This document shows positions 53,659 through 64,000 of a stretch of DNA of 64,000 nucleotides, one piece after another. The notes beneath the pieces were generated by a model. That model ran no database searches, was not told where the DNA came from, and worked only from the letters and a program-made list of their open reading frames with translations. The translations under genes were made by a program, and so were the position numbers. This DNA comes from Terebella lapidaria (taxonomy: Eukaryota; Annelida; Polychaeta; Terebellida; Terebellidae). Position 1 is the stretch's first letter; each line of letters opens with the position of its first letter. The stretch lies in NCBI GenBank assembly GCA_949152475.1, contig OX424563.1:24773001-24837000 (forward strand). Reading direction: 5' to 3'.

Positions 53659-54753
53659 TTATTTTGGAAAGTTATCCTCGGTGGGTCCATGTTGTCTTAG
53701 TTCTCTCAGAGTCCAGCGTCTATTCTCCAGTTCACCTCTCAAGTGTGTGTACTCGTCCACCAAACTGTCAAAGCCCATACCCACTGTCTCATAGGCTTTC
53801 AGCGCTTCCGTAGCCTTGAACAGTTCATCCTCAGTGTCAGCAATCGCTTTGTCCAAGTGGCGACGAATAGTCGTAAGCGCCTGAACGGTGTCAGCATAAT
53901 ACGTCTCACAAAGGGTCTGGAGCTGGATTATTTTGATCTTGAGGCACATGGCATCACATCGGGCAGTAAGCCACTCACTGCTGATTCTATCACGCTCTGA
54001 CTGTGAGCGAAGCCGATGTCTGGAAATCAAAGTCTCAAGGGTAGAGAGAGAATCCACAAGCGTCTGGTAATACTGGGTCAACTGGTTGTCCCTGTTCACT
54101 TTGTCCATCATGTACTGTCGCTTTTCCTCTTGGAGTGTTGACTGCTCAGCTTCAAGCACTGCTGGCAACTGGGATGCTTTTGCGAAAGTCAGTTTGTTGC
54201 TATTTGATTTCTTTGTGTGGTCCAAGCTGCAAGAATCGTGAAAACCGACAAGTTCATCACATCGTTTTCTGAGGCAGTTTTCCAGGTCGGGGATCAGTTT
54301 CTGCTGGATCGATTGTACATGTCTCCTGTGGGGATTTCGCCTGTCAATATCAGACTTTTTCAAGCCGAAAAGTGTGGTTTCCGAACCAGGATCAGGGTGG
54401 CATTCCAAGTAATCACCTATCTGAGTCATTGTCAGCATCTCCGACACAGCTTCGTAAAATGATGTGCTACTAGAGGCTCCCTTTGGCTTCAGTTGTTGGT
54501 CGAGAAGCAATTCGTGAAGCTCAGTGAGCAGAACATGTTGTTCCAACCAGCGTGACTTTTCCTCGCGAAGTCGAGCGCTGGCCTGTTCGACGTCTTTTTT
54601 CAATACAGTGCTTGTTCCGTCTTTCGCGATATGCCGGCTCAGTTGGGTGAGGAGTTTGACGAAACCCGGGTTCTTTTCGACATCATTTGGGGATAACCTG
54701 ACTGGAACAGCTTCGCTGATGCGATACGCCGTGACCTGACTATCGCTTGTCAT
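53659..54753 (-). CDS. HAUS4: HAUS4, augmin complex subunit, single exon
   Basis: One uninterrupted 364-residue frame, the same length as human HAUS4 (about 363). The N-terminal part has KNPGFVKLLTQLSRHI, like the conserved NPYFSKLLLNLSQH region. The middle and C terminus are helical: HRLRSQSERDRIS and CDAMCLKIKIIQLQTLCETY match the family's HRLKTQSELDRIN and CGAMILKLRMEELKILSDTY, and it ends EYTHLRGELENRRWTLREL. Known: HAUS4 is a core subunit of augmin, which recruits gamma-tubulin to spindle microtubules for branching nucleation. The start is the first ATG of the frame. Vertebrate HAUS4 has several introns; here there is none. No poly-A remnant or flanking duplication typical of a fresh retrocopy was seen. 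Confidence 0.9.
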   Translation of the reverse strand: MTSDSQVTAYRISEAVPVRLSPNDVEKNPGFVKLLTQLSRHIAKDGTSTVLKKDVEQASARLREEKSRWLEQHVLLTELHELLLDQQLKPKGASSSTSFYEAVSEMLTMTQIGDYLECHPDPGSETTLFGLKKSDIDRRNPHRRHVQSIQQKLIPDLENCLRKRCDELVGFHDSCSLDHTKKSNSNKLTFAKASQLPAVLEAEQSTLQEEKRQYMMDKVNRDNQLTQYYQTLVDSLSTLETLISRHRLRSQSERDRISSEWLTARCDAMCLKIKIIQLQTLCETYYADTVQALTTIRRHLDKAIADTEDELFKATEALKAYETVGMGFDSLVDEYTHLRGELENRRWTLRELRQHGPTEDNFPK

Positions 54754-56599
54754 CGTTAATTCGAGATATTACTGCATAACTTTACTGAAACAATCAACCC
54801 ATTTCAAAACATTGCCGCTTCGTAGATCAACACCGCGTGGAACCGCAACGGATTTTATCGAATTTATTCCGCACGGACAGGACCAACGCAAAGTGTGCTT
54901 CGTGCCATCCGTGAACTAGATCTATATGTTACTCGGATTTTTCTAACTCGTTTACACTGTTTTTCGCTATTTTTTCGTGTGATGCTAAACGCTATCGTTC
55001 TATAACTTGGCATACTTCACCTGGGAGTCAAACGGCAATTCTCTACCAAATTTCAGACAGCTATCGCGAAAATTGAAAAAGTTGGCAATCTACCCCAATG
55101 TTAAATTTAGCCGGTTATTTAATTTCTGGGCCCGCACACAATTTTGTGCATTAGCTCGGTTTTGTAGCGGAGCAATGTTTCAAAATCAACATGTTCGTGT
55201 AGAATACACCCCAGTATATCTTCTGGTTCAAAATTACAAGAATATTTCGAATTCTGATGGATGTAAACAGGATCAATTCCTCGCATATAGGCCTACTAAA
55301 GATTCTCGAGATCCCGTTTTGGGCTGAAATTTAACATTGAGGTAGAACATTGATTCCCGCTACCAGAAATTAACCCACAAGAGAGATTTCTGCCGCTACC
55401 CAGGGTGCAAGCACACCGCATCTTGGACACGGTCACGGTGGGCGTCGCAATTACTTAACTACAACCAAGTAATAGTCCGCCGAACGAGTTCAGCTCGATA
55501 CATAACTCACATATTGCATCATCAAAGTCATTTTGCCCGGTGTGTCGAGCCCGAAAGCCATGGGAGCGATTTCCGGAACACGAGCACATGGGCGTTTTTT
55601 CGGCCGGCCTCGCCGAAGGTCCACCACGGGGAAAGAACCCCAGACAGCCCGACGGTCTGCCAGAGCCTGTGTCGCACCATCTCAGTGCGAGAGACTACCA
55701 ATCGCCTCCTGGGCCCCTGATTGGAATTGTCACCGGGGTCCAAGCGGACCTTCTAGCCCGACAAAGGGGACGAGGAATCTTCGCAATCTTTGGGCAATAT
55801 CGCACATTTTGTTTGGCCTACATGTCACAATAGTGTAGGCATGTATGTACCAGTGTTCTGGGTTATTCAGTAGGCCTACAATATTCTGCTATTAGTTTCC
55901 ATCCGCCTTCTGTCCGACGGGCATGCACACACAAACTGTCACATCTCTTGCTCGATTTGGTATCGTGTGACACCTATGCAGACTGCTAATACGCATTTAT
56001 AGCACATATTTTGCGCCCGCAGGGGACAAAGTATTTGGACAGCTCTGAATAACATGTATGGAAAATGATATCAGTACAAACACAGGCTCTGGAAAGGACA
56101 CTAAAAAGGGCAAATACTTTCATGGAGTTTGATCAAATGGTTGCGTTTTCTGCAGATTTCTTGCAAAACACTTACGGGTATTTTGTCTTGACAATGGAAG
56201 ATTTACTTTCAAGGTTTGTTCACGTTTCGTCCATCAGCGGCTGCATCCTGTACCTACGCCCGTAACGCCCGTAGTAACGCCCGTAACACCAGTTAGTAGG
56301 AAAAAGGACAACAGTGGGTATTGCTATTGAAGTAATATTATCGGTTTTTGACATGTTATAATGTACAGTTGTTAGGCCTGCTGCATGCCGTGAAACTCTT
56401 CAGCTGGGAAACCAGAACTTGCTCAATAACTTGTCAGTATTGGAGCCATTGTATCGACTTGTAAAATGACAAAGCGGGGAGAGGATGTTGATCCCTATTT
56501 GCAAAGAGGAAATATGTGTTGAATTATACATAATTAGCATCGATCATGACCGTCTTGCTGTTGCGTGAATATTTTCGTTCACGCTTGAAATTTATCAGA
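54754..56599. other. Region upstream of HAUS4, no gene recognised
   Basis: It includes the presumed HAUS4 promoter. A GC-richer island at about 55540-55760 stays open in several frames on both strands, but none of the translations looks like a known protein. Nothing else is supported. Confidence 0.45.
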
Positions 56600-57697
56600 A
56601 GTAGAATGGCTCTTCCCACTGTTTGTGTTTACTTTTATTATTTTAGTTTGGCGATTTACAATCAAACGTCCTGGAGACAAAAACGATTCTGAGGCAGCTT
56701 CTGTGGCTATAAGGGAACCCTCTCTACAAAATGACGAGAACAAAAGAGCGACGAATATTTCACTGAAGGCCTTGATAAGTGTTTCGCATATATACAGTCA
56801 GCGCCAGATTCACAGCTGGAAGGGGTGGGTAATATTACCACATCTGCTCCTGGAATGACTCCAGTGTCGCCAAACGATTTCAACCCTTCAACCCCCTGCA
56901 AATTTTGCACACTCTACAATATCACAAAGCATATGGACGTCACTGGTGAATGCATACTCATGCAGGTCACAAACCCAGTGGACATTTGCATCTATACCCC
57001 GGAAGTGGATATCTACATTTCCAAAGAGATGAAGGCAAGTGGGACCTGGGAGAAGGACATAATGCAGAAATTGGAGACATGGTTCATCCAGAATCTTGAT
57101 GCTGGCTTGATCGGCGTAGGCGCAAACATTGGCGTGTACAGCTTGCTAGCTTTGTCGTTGGGTCTAAAAGTAATCGCCGTGGAGACAAATATTGAGAACG
57201 TGAAGAAGATCGATGCATCGCTCTGTACAGCTGGGACATTTCCAAGCCAATATCACGTTACTTAACTTACATCCGAAAACACAAGGAGCTGCTACTTTGA
57301 ACGAACCAAATGCGACGTTGGTAAACATCAATTATCACAGGAAAACCCCCGTTAACGTCATTTGGTTGAATGATGTTGCTAACTTCGTTGGTTCATTTTC
57401 AGTCAAGCATTCTTGACAATTGACATCGAGGCTTTTGAACACCGTGCGTTCGTCCACACAGAAAAACTCTTTGATGAAATAGACATCCTTGTGATGGTGA
57501 TAGAAAGGAAATGGCTCAAAAAGTACTTGAAGCGTTCCTCAGACGACGAAGACCACATACTGGTGAAAAATATGCTGGACTTTCTCCTTGGCAGGGGCTA
57601 TCAACCATATAAGAACCTCTCGACGATCTTAGCAATGGACGCTTGGAGAGTTTGGCCAGATGACATACAGTGGACGAAAACAACCAGGGACATGTAA
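56600..57697 (+). pseudogene. FkbM-type methyltransferase, frame-disrupted
   Basis: The central part reads NPVDICIYTPEVDIYISKEM ... GLIGVGANIGVYSLLALSLG then LKVIAVETN, the SAM-binding glycine motif and following acidic residue of FkbM-domain methyltransferases. The frame then changes near 57212 (into HRSVQLGHFQANITLLNLHP) and again near 57400 (into LTIDIEAFEHRAF, the family's conserved IDIEG.E block). It ends with TAA at 57695-57697. Upstream, a hydrophobic segment (MFTFIILVWRF, 56625) could be a membrane anchor, but it is in yet another frame. At least two shifts inside the domain suggest a pseudogene. Sequencing error or an unusual intron is less likely but not excluded. Known: FkbM enzymes are O-methyltransferases of sugars or small molecules; the substrate here is unknown. 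Confidence 0.65.
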
Positions 57698-58584
57698 AAC
57701 ATGTATTCCGGTGGAGGATATTTATATACCTGCCCCCACAGTGGGCGAAATGGTTTGAAGGGTTGACATTTTAATATGGTTGACTGAATGACCAGAAGGT
57801 CCCAGAAATGGGTATTCATGGGGGATGAATTGATTCGAGTTTTCACGATGGGTATGCTGGCTATAGATCCAGATATACTAGGTATGCAATTCCGTTTTTC
57901 TCCAAACTTATTACCACAATCAGAATATCCCAGTACTGACAATTGCAAAACACCTTCTGCATGGGCGGGAGGATATATTCTGTCTGTATCAGCATATTTA
58001 CGAAGAGATGCGTGATAGGGCATCAGGGGGATACCTCCACGCGGTCGTCAGCAACCTTGAGCGTCTGGTCTCATCTCCGTTAATATCATACATGTACATT
58101 TCCTACTCTGATGCACCATCCTGGCTTTTTGGCAACAACAATATATTAGACACACTGATACACAGACAATTCTCGTTTATTATACTACCAGTGTTATTCT
58201 GTTCCACAAATCAGTGCGTCATTGCATGATCATAATTTCATCATTTATTGATCTAATGTGAGCTGCACCCAGCTTCATGGTATAATGTTTATTAGTACGA
58301 TCATTCAATTACAATTATATACAAAATATGTTGTATATAATACAAAGTTTCAAATACAAAGTAATTTCAAATACAAAGTATTTTACATTCATCAGGTCAT
58401 ATTTTCATACAAAATGAAAAGAAAACTAAGAAACCAGAAACATTCATACACACACCAATCATTCACATAGTAAAAATGTATTTGATTTGGTGGTTTTTTT
58501 GTGTGAGTGTGGAGAAAATGCAAATTATATTGCAGATAATTCAATAAAAAATATTACTATCAAAGAATCCACAAACATTTTGGA
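57698..58584. other. Stretch between the FkbM-like pseudogene and FAXC-like 3' end
   Basis: An open 75-codon frame at 57788-58015 (plus) could be an exon or chance; I do not recognise it. The rest is AT-rich and holds the presumed 3' UTR of the minus-strand FAXC-like gene. Confidence 0.4.
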
Positions 58585-60594
58585 TTACTTCGTAGGGATT
58601 CGTGAGAAGTCATCACTTATACAGAGCTCCCAATCCGGCCAGAATTGCTCCTTCATTCGGCTGCAGTAGTCAAGGAGATTTGTGTATTTCTCTGCAAAAT
58701 GGAACGATCTATAATAAATTCATTATTGTACAACTTCAGCACTGTGATTTAGGACACAATAAGGCAAGTCATTTAAATAAACCATGGGCAGACAGTATGG
58801 TTTGGCTTCGGTGATTCAACAAACCCTGGGGTCTTTTATCATTAACATGTGCTCAAGGTGATAAACTCATACATGAACAATTCGATGTGGGAAAGTGTAG
58901 GTAAATATTACAAAGTAAGGGATATAACGTTAGCGTACATCACTTACGTACCATTCAAATATTTGTAATGTGGCGATGACGGCATATGATACACAATTTG
59001 CACGAGTTGGCCAAAGATCGCACAGTCAGCTTGGCAAGGCGTGTCGCCCATTAGGAACTTTTTGTTGCCTGGAAACCAGTGAACATCGTTGTGTCATAAT
59101 ACTGAATAGGCCTATTAATGGGTCTAACAGTGATTTCTATAATGTTCGAATATGAAAACCCTATCCACTCCGTCTGAAGTACTCAACATTTTTTAATATT
59201 ATAGTGTCTATTTGAGCAGAAATTATAGAAAAACTAACTATTTACATATATCATGTGTCAATTTACTGACAGCTGAACTAACCACCTAACATGACCCTGT
59301 GTCGTTCGAATTTTAACAAAACGTTTAAGGGTGCTGACCGCTACTTCAACTCATGATTACTAAGGAGAGTTCTATGTATTTATTCATGAACCATGATTTA
59401 TATGGTATAGGCCCCGTATGTATTTTTTTTACAAATTACAATTTCTGTTTTGATAAGTGGGAACGATTCACCGATGAAGTCTGAAAGCGACTTGAGATCC
59501 CGGTCGGCGATGCTGTGTATTTCCGAGGGTGTGTGTCTACCCAAGCCTTGACCCCACAGCTGGCCCCGGACCCTGTACGCGAGGAACTGGGTGATCAGCC
59601 AGCCCCGCAGGCCGCGATACGGGAGCAGGGACCTCAACTCGGACAAGTCAGCTCCGAACGTACAAGCGCACATCGTCCTGCATATTATCTGGTGCTTAAA
59701 TTACATGGACATAGAACATTTGACTGTGTATGTACTATGTACTATATACATAGAACATACACATAATAAACAGTGTTCCTTTTTCAATCAAGATGTGAAC
59801 AGATGTGAAAAGGTGAACTATTCAAATATATATTGTAAATCTTTCGTACAAGAACCTCCAGTTTCAATCCTCTGGGCACGAAAATGCATAAGCTTCTATT
59901 GCTTCCTTGCACAAGACCACAACAAAACGAAAATTGGTACACGTACTAGTATCAGAAATATTGATCTTATGTATTTCTGCTAGTATACGGTTGAAATGTA
60001 TATTGTTTTTGCAATCACTGGATTCCCCGCCAGTTATTACCAGTAGAACTATTATATATATATATTACCAGTAGAGATGCTCATCCGCCAGTATCTGGAA
60101 GGCGGTCGCTACAGCTCTCTGTTCGCTACTGAGGTGCGAATCTAGATCCACGTCAAACTGCTTGTTGAGATATTCCATAGAGAGTTGAGAGTCGGCCACG
60201 TTCTTCCCTAGGTATGTGATCCAGGGAGTCTTACCCTTGGAGGACATGCCGCCCGCATGGTCATTCTAAACGGCAGAAGGGGAGGAATTAATTTCATCCC
60301 TCTTTCATCGGTAGCATTTTTCGACCAAAAAGTTTTTTGGGCGTGAGTGTGTGAAAATGTTTAATGTTTTTTTTTGTGTGTATGTACTGTCTGACACGAG
60401 CCTTCGAAGTTAGCATTTTTGCCTAATTAGTTGCAAGAAATGACCGTAGAATTGTGGTAATACTGACCACGTAAGGTATCCCAGCCATGCGTATGTATGT
60501 CTCCAGTTTGAGAGGGAAAGGACTAACACTCGGAGCTCTTGGCCCTCGCCCGATCTGATGTAGCACAACCGTGTCTTCCGGCCACTTCTTGGTC
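58585..60594 (-). CDS. FAXC: Failed axon connections-like protein (FAXC), 3' part
   Basis: Minus-strand exons 60594-60471, 60265-60069, 59677-59472, 59068-58952 and 58691-58585, phases consistent. They begin with one leftover base, so coding exons lie further upstream and were not found. Residues read TKKWPEDTVVLHQIGRGPRA, SPFPLKLETYIRMAGIPY, GKTPWITYLG (thioredoxin/GST-N-like fold), HLYW, then a GST-C-like part with KFLMGDTPCQADCAIFGQLV and an LLDYCSRMKEQFWPDW end. This order matches human FAXC (SPFCLKMETYLRMADLPY, GKMPWIEY). Known: fax was found in fly through axon defects; the family is related to metaxins/GSTs and its biochemical role is unclear. One acceptor joins Trp in HLYW across the phase-2 intron exactly as in the human protein. 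Confidence 0.87.
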
Positions 60595-61933
60595 CTGTAT
60601 TGAAACAAGTGCTATGTGTTACGTTTAACCCTTGTGTAATAAATTCTTCTGATGGAAAAAAATGCACGTTAAAAAACAAATGAAAATATATATTAACAAG
60701 GGCCACTGGCCTCATAGGAAGAGCTTTGAAAATGTTTGCACAGAACTAGTTCAAAACCTATTCGTATCCTATTCGGTACATATATGTTGTTGCCATATTG
60801 TAACTGTAGCCCATGATATTAAACTGGCCAATCATTTGCTTATTGTTGATTTGGCCTAATATAAATTGATTGATAACATTATTAAGGTACTGATTCCATC
60901 TAGTCCCATCTTCCAAACTAGATGTTCTCCAGTGACTGACGACTGCTGGAGTGTATCTCCCGTAGCCCTATCACCCCCCCCCCCCCCCAAAAGTCACCCC
61001 CCCCCCCCAACTATTAATAGATTCAACTAGCAAAAATCGATGTTAACTTATTTTCATATTATGACCATAACTACTACAAGCATCAAATTAATATTTACCA
61101 GAACCTTTATCTTGAACCTAATAGTCAATGTTTCATGTCCTAACTATTTTTTATTGTGGTCAATAGGCCTCATAGCCTAATGAATAATTAAAGAGATGAC
61201 ATCACGAGATACCGTTAATATCAAAATAAATCAATTGATCATAGCTTATCAATCATCTTTTAAAATCAATGATTTGTTGGTTGAGTCATGTTTCAATTGC
61301 TCGATTATTTTGTGCATGACAGGTTACTAGTATTATTATTCATTAGGCTATGAGGCACGCTCACCGCGATGTTTAGGTGGAAGAGGAGGGGGAGGCATGA
61401 AGAAAGTGAACGCGTTGTCATCGGCATATTATGATCTCTCGAGGTGGATCTTATTTCTGAAATCCATCAGTAATCGCCGATTGCGATCTTGCAGATAGTT
61501 TAGCGATATATTCATGCGAGAAAAGTCAGAAAACTCATCGGACCATTCAGCAGACCTGATTTTTACCCGGGTGCGGGCCAGCTTTCATTTATCACGATTG
61601 TGTCGTAGACGGATGGGAGGGGGGGGGGGGGGGGGGCAGTGAGGTGGTGCAGAATGGGGATGAAGCGGGTCGAGTGTGGCTGGCTGCCTCGCGAACCACT
61701 AGGAGGGGGCCACACTCATTTGCATTTGGCCTACTGGACATACCAGCACTTGCCACAAGTTTTCAATTATTATGTTGCCGTATCAAGCGTTTTTCCATTT
61801 TTGCAATAGCTTATGTACTATCAATGTAGTGTGGAATGTTTATGCAAAATTTCGAGTGCATTTGATACAAGAAAGCCCTGTTTCAGAGAAGATCAAAACG
61901 GGAGTGGTGATTGGTGATGAAACGGTGACACAC

Positions 61934-63470
61934 AAAAAATTAGCCCAAAGGCTAAGATAGGTTACCGGACAATTTTGGTTTGGCCATGGCAGCATTGGCA
62001 GGTAACAGACCTTGAGATTTACCAATCAAGGTTCGCAGTGTAAACATATGACCTTGGGATTTACCAATCAAGGTCATCCGTATGAACTTCGATGTAACCA
62101 TTACATGTATGTGTGCGGCATTTGATATTCTATATGTTTGGTGGAATCGTTTAGGCCGCTCAGGTCAATTTACACATTCCAAGTCAGACATTTGGCACTC
62201 AAGGTCATCTGACGTCAAGTTCAAGGCCATCATTAGTTGTGCCATATATGGCTTCCTATATGTTCATAATGCAAACATGAGCTCTATCTGCAAGCATTTC
62301 ATCTACAAAGGCAAATCTGGGCATTTTTTGACCCCAAAATGGCTGTTTTGACCTTTCAAGGTCATCCAAGGTCAAATTCAAGGTCACCACACAAGTCGCC
62401 ATATATGACTTCCCATTTGAAAGTGCCAATTTCTAAGCTCTATCTTCAAGCGTTCTATGAGTACAGTCCGGACAGCTCCCATTATGAAGGAAAAAAGTGC
62501 CGAAAATTTTCCGAGTCCAAAATTTTTTTCAAAGGATGAAAATTTTTTTTTGCCTAGAAATGGCCCAAAACGGATAGTAATGTTATTTGGGGCGAAAAAA
62601 TTTTTTTTCGCCGACTCGTCAAAAATTCAAAACGGCCGCCACACTGAGATCGGCGATTCAAGGGCAACAAAACTTATACACGTCACAGAGGTATATAAGA
62701 GGAATCTTTTTAAGCAAAAATCTCAAAACTGATCAGAGAGTTTTTGAGAAAATACAGACCAGGTGCAAATTTGAGCGTTTTTCGACCCAAAAATGGCTGT
62801 TTTGACCTTTCAAGGTCATCCAAGGTCAAATTCAAGGTCACCACACAAGTCGCCATATATGACTTCCCATTTGAAAGTGCCAATTTCTAAGCTCTATCTT
62901 CAAGCGTTCTATGAGTACAGTCCAGACAGCTCCCATTATGAAGGGAAAAAGTGCCGAAAATTTTCTAAGTCCAACATTTTTTTCAAAGGGTGAAAAAATT
63001 TTTTTGCCCTAGAAATGGCCCAAAATGGATAGTAATGCGATTTGGGGCGAAAAAATTTTTTTTCGCCAACCCGCCAAAAATTCAAAATGGCCGCCACACG
63101 GAAACCGGCAGATTTAGGGCAACCAAACTTATACATATCACAGAGGTATATGAGGGGAATCTTTTGAAACCAAAAACTCAAAACTGATCAGACAGTTTTT
63201 GAGAAAATGGCCGTCAAAGTCCAAAATTGAGCGTTTTTCGACAAAAACGGCCGCCATTTTGAAAAAAATGCGAAAATCAAAAAACAAAAAAATACCTCCT
63301 TCTCAAAATATTTTTAGGCATTTTTGTGCAAAATTTCAGAAAGATTCGATCGTTAACTTTAAAGATAAAAATGTTAACGCCGGACGGACGGACGGACGGA
63401 CGGACGGACGGACGGCGGACGCAACGCCATGCCAATAGGTTATCGGACCAAAGGTCCGGTAACCTAAAAA
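61934..63470 (-). mobile_element. Repeat element family with hairpin ends, copy C (inverted, internally duplicated)
   Basis: Read on the minus strand it begins taggttaccggacctttggt and ends ccggtaacctatcttagcct. It contains two tandem copies of a roughly 450-bp internal unit (about 62330-62785 and 62786-63220), each with the same ggctgttttgacctttcaag and tcaaattcaaggtcaccaca series. A (CGGA)n microsatellite lies at about 63385-63415 at the position where copies A and B have short cgtccgt runs. Confidence 0.82.
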
Positions 63471-63709
63471 TAAACGGTCGGAACACACGTCTCCTGTGGC
63501 TATTATTGCTTATAACTTATTACAGTAACCATACTTGGGTACACGGGTGTCATATTCTTTCCAACTGGCCCCGGGCCCTCCTAATTAGCCACAATTGAAT
63601 GGTCTGCTCTGGCTCCAAGTCGGACTTTCAGAAATGTAAACAAAGGAAAATTCTCCAAAATCAAAAAAAAACCAACATCATAGAGGAAGAGCTCTGCTCT
63701 TCCTAATAA

Positions 63710-64000
63710 CTCATGACGAAAAGTTTGATCTGGCTCCAATTTTGTCATCTTGAAATGCGGTTTTGATTAATTTTTACTTTGAATTTCAACTTGAAACCAT
63801 GTTTGGCACATACATGTATTATGAGTCGAAATGTAACTTATGGTGAGAAGTTCAATCTGGCTCCCATTTCGTCATCTTGAAATGCATTTTTGGTCAAATT
63901 TTACTTTGAATTTCAACTTGGAACCAAGTTTGTAAAATATTCTGAGTTGAAATATAAATAGGTGAAAAGATTGATCTATCTGTATTTTCGTTATTTTATC
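63710..64000 (-). repeat. Satellite units, inverted, cut by the window end
   Basis: At least two units of about 126 bp, inverse of those at 49.9-50.5 kb (gtcatcttgaaatgc at about 63745 and 63871). Confidence 0.8.

Larger units (their letters stand above)
60595..64000. other. Repeat-dominated right end of the window
   Basis: It holds composite satellite pieces (about 60905-61170), poly-C and poly-G runs (60974, 60997, 61616), repeat element copy C and inverted satellite units from about 63710. The missing 5' exons of the FAXC-like gene may lie here or beyond the window; I recognised none. Confidence 0.55.

Noticed and set aside
55533..55838. Overlapping 70-100 codon frames on both strands
   Set aside because: Open because of locally high GC content; no recognisable domain and no splice or homology support.
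57788..58015. 75-codon frame downstream of the FkbM-like region
   Set aside because: Could be an exon, but I recognise nothing in it and cannot link it to a neighbour.
62339..63187. Repeated small frames (LTFQGHPRSNSRSPHK type) in both units of copy C and in copies A and B
   Set aside because: They reflect the AGGTCA-rich repeat block; similar peptides appear only because the DNA repeats are similar, with shifts and stops between copies.

Overview
This window is nuclear DNA of a marine-type metazoan. The genes are interrupted by GT-AG introns, the background is AT-rich, and the proteins read like orthologues of human ones. The load of DIRS retrotransposons, LINE fragments, MITEs and satellites would suit an invertebrate deuterostome (hemichordate, echinoderm or lancelet), but the taxon is an inference and I cannot fix it from the sequence alone.

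Layout. (1) 2903-21331, plus strand: CCDC186, a long coiled-coil Golgi/endosome protein in 17 coding exons whose phases all fit (1230 residues). One of its introns holds a 1.6-kb, 26-bp minisatellite that is an amplified copy of the preceding exon end plus its 5' splice site. Another holds a nearly complete 6.6-kb DIRS-type tyrosine-recombinase retrotransposon. (2) 25535-30890, minus strand: SPEF1/CLAMP, a calponin-homology microtubule protein of cilia, with two equal-length alternative CH-domain exons. (3) 33829-37574, plus strand: ERI1, a SAP plus DEDDh 3'-5' exoribonuclease, with a LINE 3' fragment in its third intron. (4) 39229-44812, minus strand: haspin, the histone H3-Thr3 kinase, in 12 exons, including a 192-bp in-frame open intron and a GC-AG intron. 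(5) 44.9-53.6 kb: a repeat-rich stretch of foldback elements, about 120-bp satellites and a 344-bp tandem duplication. (6) 53659-54753, minus strand: HAUS4, an augmin subunit, without introns. (7) 56.6-57.7 kb, plus strand: a frame-disrupted FkbM-type methyltransferase. (8) 58585-60594, minus strand: the 3' part of a failed-axon-connections (FAXC-like) gene whose 5' exons were not found. (9) 60.6-64.0 kb: repeats only.

SPEF1 and ERI1 are head to head about 2.9 kb apart, with a MITE between them that carries four GCGCATGCGC palindromes. CCDC186/SPEF1 and ERI1/haspin are convergent pairs. Three genes concern microtubules or mitosis (SPEF1, haspin, HAUS4), but nothing here shows they work as one system. 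Three diverged copies of one 1.1-1.5 kb element (26.7, 51.8 and 61.9 kb) share hairpin-like ends.

Gene models were built by hand from protein similarity recalled from memory and from splice-phase agreement. UTRs, promoters and transcription start sites were not determined.
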